DNA from: Pseudoneobacillus sp052180215
GTDB taxonomy: Bacteria; Bacillota; Bacilli; Bacillales; Cytobacillaceae
Direction of reading: 5' to 3'
NCBI RefSeq assembly: GCF_052180215.1
Contig: NZ_CP197471.1
Coordinates: 158,001-222,000, forward strand
DNA: 64,000 nt
Shown here: one piece after another, positions 16,827 to 26,010 of the stretch
How positions within the stretch are numbered: position 1 is the stretch's first letter
Layout of the letters: each line of letters begins with the position of its first letter
Position numbers and translations under genes: made by a program
Notes under the pieces: generated by a model
The model's database searches: none
Told to the model about the DNA's origin: nothing
Seen by the model: the letters and a program-made list of their open reading frames with translations, nothing else

Positions 16827-18242
16827 ATGACTAATCAAAATCTAGTAGAGCTTAAAAATGTAACAAAAGAGTCAGTTGAAAGTGCTGTCGATTTATTAAA
16901 GGAATATCTTTCATTCCCAACGATTTCTGCACAAAATTCAGCCATTCCAGAAACAGTCCAATTTGTAGTGAAGATGATTGAAGAAGCTGGCGGTGAAGCC
17001 CAAACATTAGATGATTTAAGTGGAAATCCTGTGGTGTATGGTTATTTTCCAGCAGGAAGTAATGGGGATTCTTCTAAAACATTACTCTTTTATAACCATT
17101 ATGATGTACAACCTCCTGAGCCGCTTGATGAATGGAATTCGGAGCCATTTGAAGCAACGATTAGAGACGGGAAATTATTTGCAAGAGGAGTAGCGGATAA
17201 TAAAGGGGATTTAGTTGCTAGATTAACAGCGATTAAGATCCTTCAAAAAACACAAGGCGGTTTACCATGTAATATTAAGTTTTTGATTGAAGGGGAAGAA
17301 GAAATCGGTAGTCCGAATCTTGAACCATACCTTCAAAAATATCGTGACCTTTTCAAAGCAGATGCGTGCATTTGGGAATTTGGCGGTAAGGACGAACAAG
17401 ACCGAATTAGTATGGTTGCCGGTATTAAGGGTATGGCTTATTTAGAGCTTACTTGTGTGGGTGCAGATATTGATATGCATTCATCGGTTGGTGCTTATGT
17501 TGATAATGCGGCATGGAGATTAGTACAGGCATTGGCAACAATGAAAAATCAACAGAATGAGATTTTAGTAGAAGGATTTTATGATGGAATGGAACCGCCT
17601 ACTGAAGCAGTAATGGAGGCTGTTCATGCCCTTCCTTTTAATGAAGAAGCGGTCACAAACCTATATGGTTTAAGAAGACCATTAATTACAAAGGCAAAGG
17701 ATCAGGATCCAAGAGAAGCGATGGTTTTACAGCCAACCATGACCATTTGTGGTTTGGTTAGTGGCTATACGGGTGAAGGTTCTAAAACAGTTCTTCCTAA
17801 AAATGCAAAGGCAAAAGTAGATTGCCGTTTAGTGCCGGGGCAAGATCCGGATCATATTCTTGAATGTGTGCAAAGACATTTAGAAAAGAATGGATTCCAT
17901 GATATCCAGGTTACTTCATTAAATGGCCAAAAAGCCTACCGATCTGATTTCAGTCATCCGTTTATTTCACATGTGATGGAATCAGCACAGGAAGTATACG
18001 GAAAAGAAGGGATCCTTGCTCCAAACTCAGCAGGTACCGGTCCAATGTATATTTTTGGAGAACAGCTTCAGCTTCCTATCGTAAGTACAGGTGTGGGCTG
18101 GGTTGGTTCTAAGGCACATGCACCAAACGAATCGATAAGACTACAGGATTTTGAGAATGGAATTGTCCATATGGCTTATATGTTACTAGGTTTTCCAGCA
18201 GCATTAGAGTCTTCTCAAGAGAATGTAGAAGCTTCAAAGTAA
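16827..18242 (+). CDS. M20-family dipeptidase (CNDP-like)
   Basis: 471-residue zinc dipeptidase. Metal and catalytic segments in order: FYNHYDVQPPEPLDEW (His, Asp), RGVADNKGDLVARL (bridging Asp), IEGEEEIGSPNL (catalytic Glu, ligand Glu), a lid domain with DMHSSVGAYVDNAAW, and a C-terminal GSKAHAPNESI with the last His ligand. This pattern fits the cytosolic non-specific dipeptidase branch rather than PepV. AGAAAGGGGATT precedes the ATG. It follows the first M20 gene after the repeat and precedes the S9 peptidase gene by 104 bp. Confidence 0.9.
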   Translation: MTNQNLVELKNVTKESVESAVDLLKEYLSFPTISAQNSAIPETVQFVVKMIEEAGGEAQTLDDLSGNPVVYGYFPAGSNGDSSKTLLFYNHYDVQPPEPLDEWNSEPFEATIRDGKLFARGVADNKGDLVARLTAIKILQKTQGGLPCNIKFLIEGEEEIGSPNLEPYLQKYRDLFKADACIWEFGGKDEQDRISMVAGIKGMAYLELTCVGADIDMHSSVGAYVDNAAWRLVQALATMKNQQNEILVEGFYDGMEPPTEAVMEAVHALPFNEEAVTNLYGLRRPLITKAKDQDPREAMVLQPTMTICGLVSGYTGEGSKTVLPKNAKAKVDCRLVPGQDPDHILECVQRHLEKNGFHDIQVTSLNGQKAYRSDFSHPFISHVMESAQEVYGKEGILAPNSAGTGPMYIFGEQLQLPIVSTGVGWVGSKAHAPNESIRLQDFENGIVHMAYMLLGFPAALESSQENVEASK

Positions 18243-18258
18243 AAAAAGTACCGAAAGA

Positions 18259-18283
18259 GGGAAAAAGTAAGATACTTTTTCCC
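18259..18283 (+). terminator. Hairpin between dipeptidase and S9 peptidase genes
   Basis: 11-bp stem GGGAAAAAGTA (18259-18269) with TACTTTTTCCC (18273-18283), 3-nt loop, but no T-run after it. It may be an mRNA stabiliser or a weak terminator. Confidence 0.4.
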
Positions 18284-18346
18284 TTACAAGTTGATTCCTT
18301 ACATAGTAGACAAATAATTTAGTGAATCTTGAGAGGTAGTGAACAC

Positions 18347-20128
18347 ATGGATGCAGTAGCAATTGCCCCTTATTTACATGTTCGTACAGCGAAAAATCCA
18401 ATATATAGTCCATCTGGTGATAAGCTCAGTTTTATCACAGATTATACAGGTCTTCCACAAGTATGGGAGTTAAACAGTCAGCAACAATGGCCAGCCCAAG
18501 CCTCTTTTACGGAAGAGAGAATCATGTTTGTCTCTTATATAACAGGGACAACCGAACGAATTATTGGTATGGATGAAGGAGTTAATGAAAGACAGCAGCT
18601 TTTTTTATTAAAAGATAATGGTGACTTAAAGCCATTAACGAATTCACCTGACCATATTCATCACTATGGAGGAAGTTCTCCTGATGGAAAATGGATTGCT
18701 TGGTCTAGTAACCGTCGTCACAATGCTTTTTTTGATATCTATGTTCAAAATCTAGAAACGTTGGAGTTTCTTCAAATATATACAGAAGATGCTACCCATC
18801 ATCCAATTAAATGGGCACCAAATGGAGAGTTATTAATTCAAAAAGTGAATACCAATTTAGACAATGATTTTGGTTTACTGCAGGTAGAAACAGGGGAAAT
18901 TACTTGGTTAACTCTCCATGAAGGAGAAGCGATATTTGAATCTCCTCATTTTAGTGGAGACGGCAAGTACCTCTATTGTTTATCCAATGTTGGCCACGAA
19001 TTTATTGGGCTAGTGGCAATTGAACTGTCCACGAAAAAACTTGAGTGGTTAGACCAACGGAATTGGGATTTAGAAGGTTTATCCATTAGTTCAGATAAAA
19101 ATCTATTAGCTTATAGCGTTAATGAGGGGGGAATCTCAAGAGGGGTTGTTTATCATATTAACGTGAAAAAACTTCAGACTTGGGAAACGCCAATCGGAGT
19201 TATAAGTGATCTGACTTTCTCTCCGGATCAAACAAAATTGGCTTATGTATTTAATGGACCTAAAAACCCATCTGATGTTTGGGAGCTTGATTTACAAACA
19301 AATGAAACGAAAAGATTAACATTCGTTTCCCAGTTGCCAATGGTAGAGGAAAGACTGATTGAACCAGAGCTTATCCAGTTTACTTCCTTTGATGGGCTTC
19401 AAGTACCTGCCTTTATGTATACGCCTAAAAATGTAGAAGGCAAACTTCCCGTGGTAGTGTTTGTCCATGGAGGTCCAGAAAGCCAAATACGTGCTGTGTA
19501 TAATCCGTTTCTGCAGTATTTCCTAAATCATGGCTATGCTGTATGTACGCCGAATGTTCGTGGTAGCACAGGGTATGGAAAAACGTATTCTCATTTAGAT
19601 GATGTGAGAAAACGGATGGATTCTGTTAAGGACTTAACATCATTAGTGGAGTGGTTAAAAGCAGAAGGAAATGCGGATTCGGATAAAATTGCGATTATGG
19701 GACGTAGCTATGGTGGTTTCATGGTATTAGCAGCCATCACACACTATCCTGATATATGGTCAGCAGCAATTGATATTGTTGGGATTTCAAGCTTCCGAAC
19801 CTTCTTGGAGAAAACGAGTTCCTGGCGCAGAAAGGTTAGAGAAGCGGAATATGGAAGTATTGAAAATGACGGAGACTTCTTTGATCAAATTGACCCAATC
19901 CACCATGTTGATAAAATCACTTGTCCGGTGATGGTTCTCCATGGAGCAAATGATCCGCGAGTTCCAATTGAAGAAACCGAGCAAATTGTCGACGAATTAC
20001 GTGCCCGCAATCATCCTGTAACCTATATTCGTTTTGAAGATGAAGGACATTTCTTTGTAAAATTAAAGAATAATATAACAGCCTATACAGGAGTAGCTCA
20101 ATTTTTAGGTCAATATATAGGTGAATAA
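18347..20128 (+). CDS. S9-family prolyl oligopeptidase-type serine peptidase
   Basis: 593-residue serine peptidase or acyl-aminoacyl-peptidase. The N-terminal two thirds are beta-propeller repeats (PIYSPSGDKLSF, SSPDGKWIAWSSN, FSPDQTKLAYVF). The C-terminal third is an alpha/beta hydrolase with nucleophile GRSYGGFM, acid HGANDPRVPIEE and His in FEDEGHFF; the oxyanion strand HGGPESQ is present. No signal peptide, so it is cytoplasmic and acts on peptides. ATG 18347 is preferred for its AGAGGTAG site; TTG 18329 is the longer alternative. Last of the three peptidase genes. Confidence 0.9.
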   Translation: MDAVAIAPYLHVRTAKNPIYSPSGDKLSFITDYTGLPQVWELNSQQQWPAQASFTEERIMFVSYITGTTERIIGMDEGVNERQQLFLLKDNGDLKPLTNSPDHIHHYGGSSPDGKWIAWSSNRRHNAFFDIYVQNLETLEFLQIYTEDATHHPIKWAPNGELLIQKVNTNLDNDFGLLQVETGEITWLTLHEGEAIFESPHFSGDGKYLYCLSNVGHEFIGLVAIELSTKKLEWLDQRNWDLEGLSISSDKNLLAYSVNEGGISRGVVYHINVKKLQTWETPIGVISDLTFSPDQTKLAYVFNGPKNPSDVWELDLQTNETKRLTFVSQLPMVEERLIEPELIQFTSFDGLQVPAFMYTPKNVEGKLPVVVFVHGGPESQIRAVYNPFLQYFLNHGYAVCTPNVRGSTGYGKTYSHLDDVRKRMDSVKDLTSLVEWLKAEGNADSDKIAIMGRSYGGFMVLAAITHYPDIWSAAIDIVGISSFRTFLEKTSSWRRKVREAEYGSIENDGDFFDQIDPIHHVDKITCPVMVLHGANDPRVPIEETEQIVDELRARNHPVTYIRFEDEGHFFVKLKNNITAYTGVAQFLGQYIGE

Positions 20129-20134
20129 GAGGTA

Positions 20135-20170
20135 AAAGCCAACCACGATGGTAAGTGGTCGGCCTTTTTT
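20135..20170. terminator. Terminator between convergent S9 peptidase and threonine dehydratase genes
   Basis: Imperfect stem AAGCCAACCAC (20136-20146) with GTGGTCGGCC (20155-20164), then six T on the plus strand. Confidence 0.65.
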
Positions 20171-20176
20171 CTTTTA

Positions 20177-21130
20177 TTAGGCTAAATAAGATAGGGTATC
20201 CTTCTTTGCAAGCTGTTGGATATGATCGAGTTTCGATAAATCCATGTTTCCGCCACTAACGATAATCCCGCAGTTTTTGGAACGAATCGAATTTCGATGC
20301 ACGAGGAGAGCAGCAAAGGCAGCTGCGCCAGCCCCTTCGACTAAAGTCTTTTTTCTTTCGAGCATGTAAACCATGGCGGTAGCTATATCATTATCGCTTA
20401 CTGTAATGATGTCATCTACGTATTTTTGAATAATGGGTAGGGTTAATTTACCTGGCTCCTTTACGGCAATTCCTTCTGCTATAGTAGCTACAGTTTCCGA
20501 AGTAGGAGAGGGATAATGATGGAAATGGGTATACATCACCTTTGCCCCTTCAGCTTGAACACCAATCACTTTTATTTTGGGATTAAGAAGCTTGGCGGCA
20601 AAGGCAACGCCGCTTATCAAACCACCCCCACCGATTGGTACGATTAACGTATCGAGGAAAGGCTGTTGATTTAGCATTTCAATGGCAATCGTCGCTTGCC
20701 CTGCCATCACATCCACATCATCAAATGGATGGAGAAAAAAGCTATTGGTTTTTAGCTGTTCCATACAGGCTGCTTCATATGATTCTTGAAAGGAAGCACC
20801 TGTGATAACCGCCTTGGCCCCGTAATATTCTGTTGCTTTCACTTTTGCGGCGGGTGTAGTAACAGGCATAAAAATCTTAGCTGCGATGCCTCGTTTTGCT
20901 GCAGCTAAAGCAACCCCTTGAGCATGATTTCCGGCAGAGGCAGCAATTACGCCCTGCTTTGCTTCTTGTTCTGTTAAACGGGACATCTTATAGCTTGCTC
21001 CGCGAATTTTAAAAGCTCCCGTCTTTTGTTGATTTTCCATTTTAAAATAAATGTTTTTCCCAACCATTTTATTCAAAAAGGTAGAGGTAGTAAGCGGAGT
21101 CCGATAAACAATACCTGCCAATTGTTCCAT
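20177..21130 (-). CDS. Threonine/serine dehydratase, short type without ACT domain
   Basis: PLP enzyme that deaminates threonine to 2-oxobutyrate, the entry to isoleucine synthesis. The PLP-lysine segment FKMENQQKTGAFKIRGA, SAGNHAQGVALAA, and the phosphate-binding loop PIGGGGLISGVA are intact. The 317 residues end without the C-terminal regulatory ACT domain, as in TdcB-type enzymes. The first ATG (21130) has no ribosome site, and TdcB relatives have about 17 more N-terminal residues. The frame is open upstream to leuD and encodes a fitting stretch (TTYKISDAMEQLAG), but with no ATG, GTG or TTG; AAAGGAG sits near 21177. The true start is uncertain. Last gene of the ilv-leu unit, 53 bp after leuD. 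Confidence 0.85.
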   Translation of the reverse strand: MEQLAGIVYRTPLTTSTFLNKMVGKNIYFKMENQQKTGAFKIRGASYKMSRLTEQEAKQGVIAASAGNHAQGVALAAAKRGIAAKIFMPVTTPAAKVKATEYYGAKAVITGASFQESYEAACMEQLKTNSFFLHPFDDVDVMAGQATIAIEMLNQQPFLDTLIVPIGGGGLISGVAFAAKLLNPKIKVIGVQAEGAKVMYTHFHHYPSPTSETVATIAEGIAVKEPGKLTLPIIQKYVDDIITVSDNDIATAMVYMLERKKTLVEGAGAAAFAALLVHRNSIRSKNCGIIVSGGNMDLSKLDHIQQLAKKDTLSYLA

Positions 21131-21183
21131 CGCATCCGAAATCTTATAAGTCGTTAAGGAATCCCCAAGGGAGTCACTCTCCT

Positions 21184-21765
21184 TTAATGTGAAAGTTCAA
21201 ATTTTGATATTTTTTTTTCATATAACAGGGTTAATCCGATGTCATCCAGTCCATTGAGAAGCATTTCCTTTGAATGAGGAGAAATCTCAAAGTGAATTAG
21301 ATTACTGTGTTCATCTTCGATCGTTTGGTTTTCTAGATTGACGGTTAAATCGTACGATTCATTTTCAGCCCTTTTTAATAATGGTTCGACTTGTGCGGAA
21401 TCTAACTCAATGGCTAAAATTCCGTTCTTCAGACAATTGTTTTTAAAAATATCAGCAAAGCTTGGAGCAATGATGACTTTAAAACCATAGTCAAGAAGAG
21501 CCCATGGGGCATGTTCACGGGAAGAACCACACCCGAAATTTTCCCCTGCGATTAAAATTGAAGCACCACTATACTTTTCACTATTCAAAGAAAAGTCAGC
21601 TTGCGGATTTCCATGATAATCAAAACGCCAATTATAAAATAAGAATTGCCCAAAGCCTTGTCGTTCAATTCTTTTTAAAAATTGCTTCGGTATGATTTGG
21701 TCGGTATCGACATTGCTTCGGTTAAGTGGGTAAACGAGCCCTTTATGAATTTTTAATGGTTCCAT
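21184..21765 (-). CDS. leuD: 3-isopropylmalate dehydratase small subunit
   Basis: With LeuC it isomerises 2-isopropylmalate to 3-isopropylmalate in leucine synthesis. 193 residues, normal length. Family segments: NVDTDQIIPKQFLK near the N-terminus and FGCGSSREHAPWALLDYG in the middle, the swivelling domain of aconitase-like enzymes. Its ATG abuts the leuC stop codon, with GAGGTGATC inside the end of leuC as ribosome site, so the two subunits are probably translationally coupled. Confidence 0.96.
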   Translation of the reverse strand: MEPLKIHKGLVYPLNRSNVDTDQIIPKQFLKRIERQGFGQFLFYNWRFDYHGNPQADFSLNSEKYSGASILIAGENFGCGSSREHAPWALLDYGFKVIIAPSFADIFKNNCLKNGILAIELDSAQVEPLLKRAENESYDLTVNLENQTIEDEHSNLIHFEISPHSKEMLLNGLDDIGLTLLYEKKISKFELSH

Positions 21766-23187
21766 TTAGATCACCTCGGCTACAGCAGAGTATTGTCGAA
21801 CATCTACAAAATGACCTTCAATGGCGGCAACAGCTGCCATTTCGGGGCTTACAAGATGGGTGCGAGCCCCGGTTCCTTGTCGTCCTTCAAAGTTACGGTT
21901 TGAAGTAGAGGCACATCGCTCTCCAGGTGGAACGATATCATCATTCATAGCTAAACACATGCTACATCCTGCATCACGCCATTCAAAGCCAGCTTCTTTA
22001 AAAATCGTATCTAGCCCTTCTTGTTCGGCGGCTAGTTTAACGCTTTTTGAGCCTGGAACAACGAGTGCGCGTACAGTAGGACTTATTTTTCTGCCCTGGA
22101 TAACAGCGGCTGCTTTTCGTAAATCACTTAATCTGGAATTTGTACAGGAACCAATAAACACATGTTGAATCTTAACAGAAGTGATCGGTTGCCCAGCTTC
22201 AAGTCCCATATAGTCAAGAGCTCGTTGTATTTCTATTTTTTCATTAAGGGTGGCTGCATCCTCAGGGCTCGGAATAGAAGCATCAACAGGAAGGCACATT
22301 CCTGGATTGGTACCCCAGGTAACCTGAGGGGCAACTTCAGAAGCATCTATTTCAATGACTGCATCATAGCTGGCTCCTTCGTCTGTTGCAAGAGAGCGCC
22401 ATGTATTAATAGCTTTTTCAAACTCAAGACCTTTTGGTGTGAATTTTTTATCACGAAGATATTCAAATGTGGTTTCATCTGGTGTGATTAGCCCTGCTCG
22501 AGCCCCAGCCTCGATGGACATATTGCAAACAGTCATTCGCTCTTCCATAGAAAGAGCACGAATTGCTTCTCCTGTATATTCCATCACATAACCAGTACCG
22601 AAGCGGACACCGTACTTAGCGATTATTGCTAAAATTAAATCTTTAGCCGTAACACCTGTAGGAAGCTTTCCGTGAACTTTGACATTCATTGTCTTAGGGC
22701 GCTCTTGCCAAAGGGTTTGAGTCGCTAACACATGTTCCACTTCACTCGTTCCAATACCAAAAGCTAAGGCACCGAAAGCTCCGTGGGTTGATGTATGACT
22801 ATCGCCACAGACAATCGTTTTACCCGGTTGCGTAAGTCCGAGCTCAGGCCCAATTACATGAACGATCCCATTATCAGGATGGTTAATATCAGCAAGCTCA
22901 ATATTAAACTCACGACAATTTTGCTCTAGCGTTTCAACTTGTTTTTTTGAAATGTGGTCCGTAATAATATGCTGCTTCTTTGTAGGAATATTGTGATCCA
23001 TTGTTGCAAAGGTTCGATCAGGACGACGCACCTTTCGCCCATTTATTCGTAACCCCTCAAAAGCTTGAGGGGAGGTAACCTCATGGACAAGGTGTAGGTC
23101 AATGTAAAGTAAGTCAGGTTTACCATCTTCCTGATGGACCATATGCTGTTCCCATATTTTTTCGAAGATTGTTTTAGCTGTAGGCAT
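21766..23187 (-). CDS. leuC: 3-isopropylmalate dehydratase large subunit
   Basis: 4Fe-4S aconitase-family subunit, 473 residues. Cluster cysteines are visible in FIGSCTNSRLSDLR and in DAGCSMCLAMN; the substrate-binding TNRNFEGRQG-like run appears as TSNRNFEGRQG. N-terminal DLHLVHEVTSPQAFEGLR is typical of bacterial LeuC. It needs LeuD for activity, and the leuD start follows without a gap. AGGAGGTTTT precedes the ATG; leuB ends 16 bp upstream. Confidence 0.97.
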   Translation of the reverse strand: MPTAKTIFEKIWEQHMVHQEDGKPDLLYIDLHLVHEVTSPQAFEGLRINGRKVRRPDRTFATMDHNIPTKKQHIITDHISKKQVETLEQNCREFNIELADINHPDNGIVHVIGPELGLTQPGKTIVCGDSHTSTHGAFGALAFGIGTSEVEHVLATQTLWQERPKTMNVKVHGKLPTGVTAKDLILAIIAKYGVRFGTGYVMEYTGEAIRALSMEERMTVCNMSIEAGARAGLITPDETTFEYLRDKKFTPKGLEFEKAINTWRSLATDEGASYDAVIEIDASEVAPQVTWGTNPGMCLPVDASIPSPEDAATLNEKIEIQRALDYMGLEAGQPITSVKIQHVFIGSCTNSRLSDLRKAAAVIQGRKISPTVRALVVPGSKSVKLAAEQEGLDTIFKEAGFEWRDAGCSMCLAMNDDIVPPGERCASTSNRNFEGRQGTGARTHLVSPEMAAVAAIEGHFVDVRQYSAVAEVI

Positions 23188-23203
23188 TATAAAACCTCCT
23201 ATC

Positions 23204-24310
23204 TTAGGCGTAACAGCTCATGATACAGTTAGCCGTGTTCCTTGTTTTAATCGAATCAATAATAAGCTGAGTCATTTCGAAAGTGCCGACCTTATGGCCA
23301 ATTTTTAGGTTCAAATCTGCGGTATGAAAGCCTGCGTTTAAGACGGATTCAACGGTTTCTTCTATTAATCTAGCTTCATCCTCTAATTGGAAGGAATGTC
23401 TTAGCATTAAGGCAGCAGATAAAATCATCGCGATTGGATTGGCGACCCCATGACCTGCGATATCAGGGGCTGACCCATGGACGGGTTCAAAAAGTCCAAC
23501 CCCGTCCTCACGGAGACTAGCTGAAGGCAGCATTCCAAGGGATCCTGTTAAAACGGATGCTTCATCACTTAAAATATCTCCAAACATGTTCTCTGTAACA
23601 ATGACATCAAACTGTGACGGGTTTGTAATAAGCTTCATGGCCGCTGCGTCAACAAGAAGATGCTCCACTTTTACTTTAGGATATTGCTGCTTTTTCTCTT
23701 CGACCACTTCACGCCACAGCTTACTCGATTCAAGTACATTTGCCTTATCAACCGAAGTGAGGAGCTTCCGCCGCTGCTGTGCACATTGGAATGCTTTTTC
23801 TACAATTCTTTCAATCTCTTTACGTGAATAATAAAGGGTATCTACAACCGATTGGCCATTATTTTGCCTTTCGCTAGGGGTTCCAAAATAAAGACCACCT
23901 GTTAGTTCACGTACAATAAGGAGGTCACTACCCTTTATCACTTCTTCCTTTAAAGGAGAAGTATGAAGTAGATGATCAAAGCCTTTAATAGGTCTTAGAT
24001 TGGCAAAAAGGTCGAGTGCCTTTCGAATTCCTAATAATCCTCTTTCTGGTCGAAGGTGAGAAGGGAGTTGGTCCCACTTAGGACCTCCTACGGCTCCAAG
24101 TAGAATAGCGTCTGCCTTTTGACAAGCCTCGACAGTTTGTTGGGGAAGGGGGGTGCCATGTTGGTCAACCGCAGCCCCTCCAATGTCATGAGTTTCAAAG
24201 CTGAATGAATGATGGAACTCTTCACCTATGGCTGCTAGCACTTCTTTAGCGGACTGCATCACTTCTTTACCAATCCCATCCCCTGGGAGTAGAACAATAT
24301 GTTTTTTCAT
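23204..24310 (-). CDS. leuB: 3-isopropylmalate dehydrogenase
   Basis: NAD-dependent oxidative decarboxylation of 3-isopropylmalate, third step of leucine synthesis. 368 residues. Marks: LPGDGIGKEVM, the ELTGGLYFG active-site segment, VTENMFGDILSDEAS (metal-binding Asp) and FEPVHGSAPDIAG with the NAD-specificity loop. Ribosome site AAGGAGGCC precedes the ATG. Upstream lies the 155-bp gap after leuA with the 21-bp repeat array, the only sizeable gap between the leu genes. Confidence 0.97.
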   Translation of the reverse strand: MKKHIVLLPGDGIGKEVMQSAKEVLAAIGEEFHHSFSFETHDIGGAAVDQHGTPLPQQTVEACQKADAILLGAVGGPKWDQLPSHLRPERGLLGIRKALDLFANLRPIKGFDHLLHTSPLKEEVIKGSDLLIVRELTGGLYFGTPSERQNNGQSVVDTLYYSRKEIERIVEKAFQCAQQRRKLLTSVDKANVLESSKLWREVVEEKKQQYPKVKVEHLLVDAAAMKLITNPSQFDVIVTENMFGDILSDEASVLTGSLGMLPSASLREDGVGLFEPVHGSAPDIAGHGVANPIAMILSAALMLRHSFQLEDEARLIEETVESVLNAGFHTADLNLKIGHKVGTFEMTQLIIDSIKTRNTANCIMSCYA

Positions 24311-24358
24311 GGCATTGGCCTCCTTATTTTTAAAAAATAATAGGTGTTTCTGTGTAAA

Positions 24359-24450
24359 AGTTGATAAATGTTGAAAACGGTTGATAAATGGTGAAAACCG
24401 GTTGATAAAAACAAAATCCCGGTTGATAAATCTTCAAAATCGGTTCAAAA
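24359..24450 (-). repeat. 21-bp-phased direct repeat array in the leuA-leuB gap
   Basis: On the plus strand GGTTGATAA begins at 24379, 24400 and 24421; a one-mismatch copy starts at 24359 and a degenerate copy at 24442. Spacings are 20, 21, 21 and 21 bp. In the direction of transcription each unit reads TTATCAACCG followed by about 10 variable T-rich bases. The core and orientation match the array in the argC-argJ gap. Confidence 0.85.
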
Positions 24451-24465
24451 AACCAAAACTGCTCC

Positions 24466-26010
24466 CTACACTTGTGCTTTTTCTTTTTTCATAAAAACCT
24501 GGTTATAAAAAACACGGTTGACGGCGTTTAAGAATGCTTTTGCGGAGGCTTCTAGTACATCTTGTGCCGAGCCGCGTCCACTAACTGGGACATTATTGAC
24601 GGTCATTTTGACATGAACCTCTGCCAAAGCATCGCGACCTTGGCCAACAGAGCTTAAATGATATTTTTCAAGATGAATTTCTTCTTTTATAAGAGCTTCA
24701 AGAGTGTTGTAGAGCGATTCCACACTACCTTTACCTGTACGAGCTGTCTCAACTCTAATTCCTTCTGGAGATTTTAAGGCAACTGTGGCAGTAGGTAGAT
24801 TGGATGTACCAGATTGAACCTGGAAGGCAAGTAATTCATATTTTTTCACATTCGTCACTGTCGTTTGAATATCCGTAAGAATGGTGAACAAGTCTTCATC
24901 TGTTACCTCTTTTTTACGATCGGTCAGAGATTTAAAGTCTTGGAATGCTTCCAAAAGCTTTGCTTCTGATAATGAAAATCCTAATTGTTCAATTTTATCT
25001 TTGAAGGCATGTCGTCCAGAGTGCTTGCCGAGAACTAATTGATTGGATTGGATTCCGACAAGTTCAGGAGTGATAATTTCATAGGTTTGTGCATGCTTGA
25101 GAACCCCGTCTTGATGGATTCCTGATTCGTGGGCAAACGCATTCTGCCCAACCACGGCTTTATTAGGGGCGATCGACATGCCGGTTAGTTTTCGAACTAA
25201 GTCACTTGTTCGTTTAATTTCTTTTAAAATTAATCCCGTTGTAAATGGGTATTTATCCTTGCGGATGTTTAAGGCTACAGCAAATTCTTCTAAAGCAGCG
25301 TTACCTGCACGTTCCCCAATTCCGTTTATCGTACCTTCTACTTGAGTCGCTCCGTTCTCGATGGCAGCGAGTGAATTGGCAACGGCCATGCCAAGATCAT
25401 CGTGACAATGGGCGGATAAGGTGACTTTATCAATATTTGGCACATTTTCTTTTATATAACGGAAAAGGCGGCCATATTCTTCAGGAGTCGTGTACCCAAC
25501 GGTGTCGGGAAGGTTAATGACGGATGCTCCTGCATCAATTACTTTTTCAATAATATGGACGAGAAAATCGAGGTCTGAACGAGAGGCATCCTCTGCAGAC
25601 CATTGGACAGTTGGAAACTTACTTTTTCCGTAACGGACCATTTCCACGGCAAGTCTCATTACTTCCTCAGGTGTTTTCTTTAACTTATAGGTCATATGGA
25701 TAGGGGAGGTGGCGATAAAAACATGAAGGCGTGGATCCTTTGCTTCCTTTAGTGCCTCCCAAGTTGTATCAATATCGGCTTTCGAAGCACGGGCAAGACC
25801 AGCAACGGAGACATTCTTAACCGTACGAGCAATGCTTTGCACTGCTTCGAAGTCACCCTGGGAGGAAGCCGGAAAACCGGCCTCCATTACATGAACGCCA
25901 AATCGTTCCAACTGGCGGGCAATTTCTAATTTTTCTAGCTGATTTAAGTTGACGCCTGGAGATTGTTCTCCATCACGTAGGGTGGTGTCAAAGATGTTAA
26001 TGTGTACCAC
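24466..26010 (-). CDS. leuA: 2-isopropylmalate synthase
   Basis: Condenses acetyl-CoA with 2-oxoisovalerate, the first committed step to leucine. 514 residues. N-terminal TIM-barrel marks: FDTTLRDGEQSPGVN, SAHCHDDLGMAVANSLAAI with the metal-binding HxH-type His residues, and GIGERAGNAALEE. The C-terminal 120 residues form the leucine-binding regulatory domain. GTG start at 26010 with AAGGAAGTGAT upstream; it overlaps the end of ilvC by 14 bp, which supports translational coupling. Confidence 0.96.
   Translation of the reverse strand: MVHINIFDTTLRDGEQSPGVNLNQLEKLEIARQLERFGVHVMEAGFPASSQGDFEAVQSIARTVKNVSVAGLARASKADIDTTWEALKEAKDPRLHVFIATSPIHMTYKLKKTPEEVMRLAVEMVRYGKSKFPTVQWSAEDASRSDLDFLVHIIEKVIDAGASVINLPDTVGYTTPEEYGRLFRYIKENVPNIDKVTLSAHCHDDLGMAVANSLAAIENGATQVEGTINGIGERAGNAALEEFAVALNIRKDKYPFTTGLILKEIKRTSDLVRKLTGMSIAPNKAVVGQNAFAHESGIHQDGVLKHAQTYEIITPELVGIQSNQLVLGKHSGRHAFKDKIEQLGFSLSEAKLLEAFQDFKSLTDRKKEVTDEDLFTILTDIQTTVTNVKKYELLAFQVQSGTSNLPTATVALKSPEGIRVETARTGKGSVESLYNTLEALIKEEIHLEKYHLSSVGQGRDALAEVHVKMTVNNVPVSGRGSAQDVLEASAKAFLNAVNRVFYNQVFMKKEKAQV

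Noticed and set aside
24359..24450. Idea that the 21-bp arrays are CRISPR arrays
   Set aside because: Repeat cores are about 10 bases and spacers about 10 bases, far too short; no cas genes in the window.
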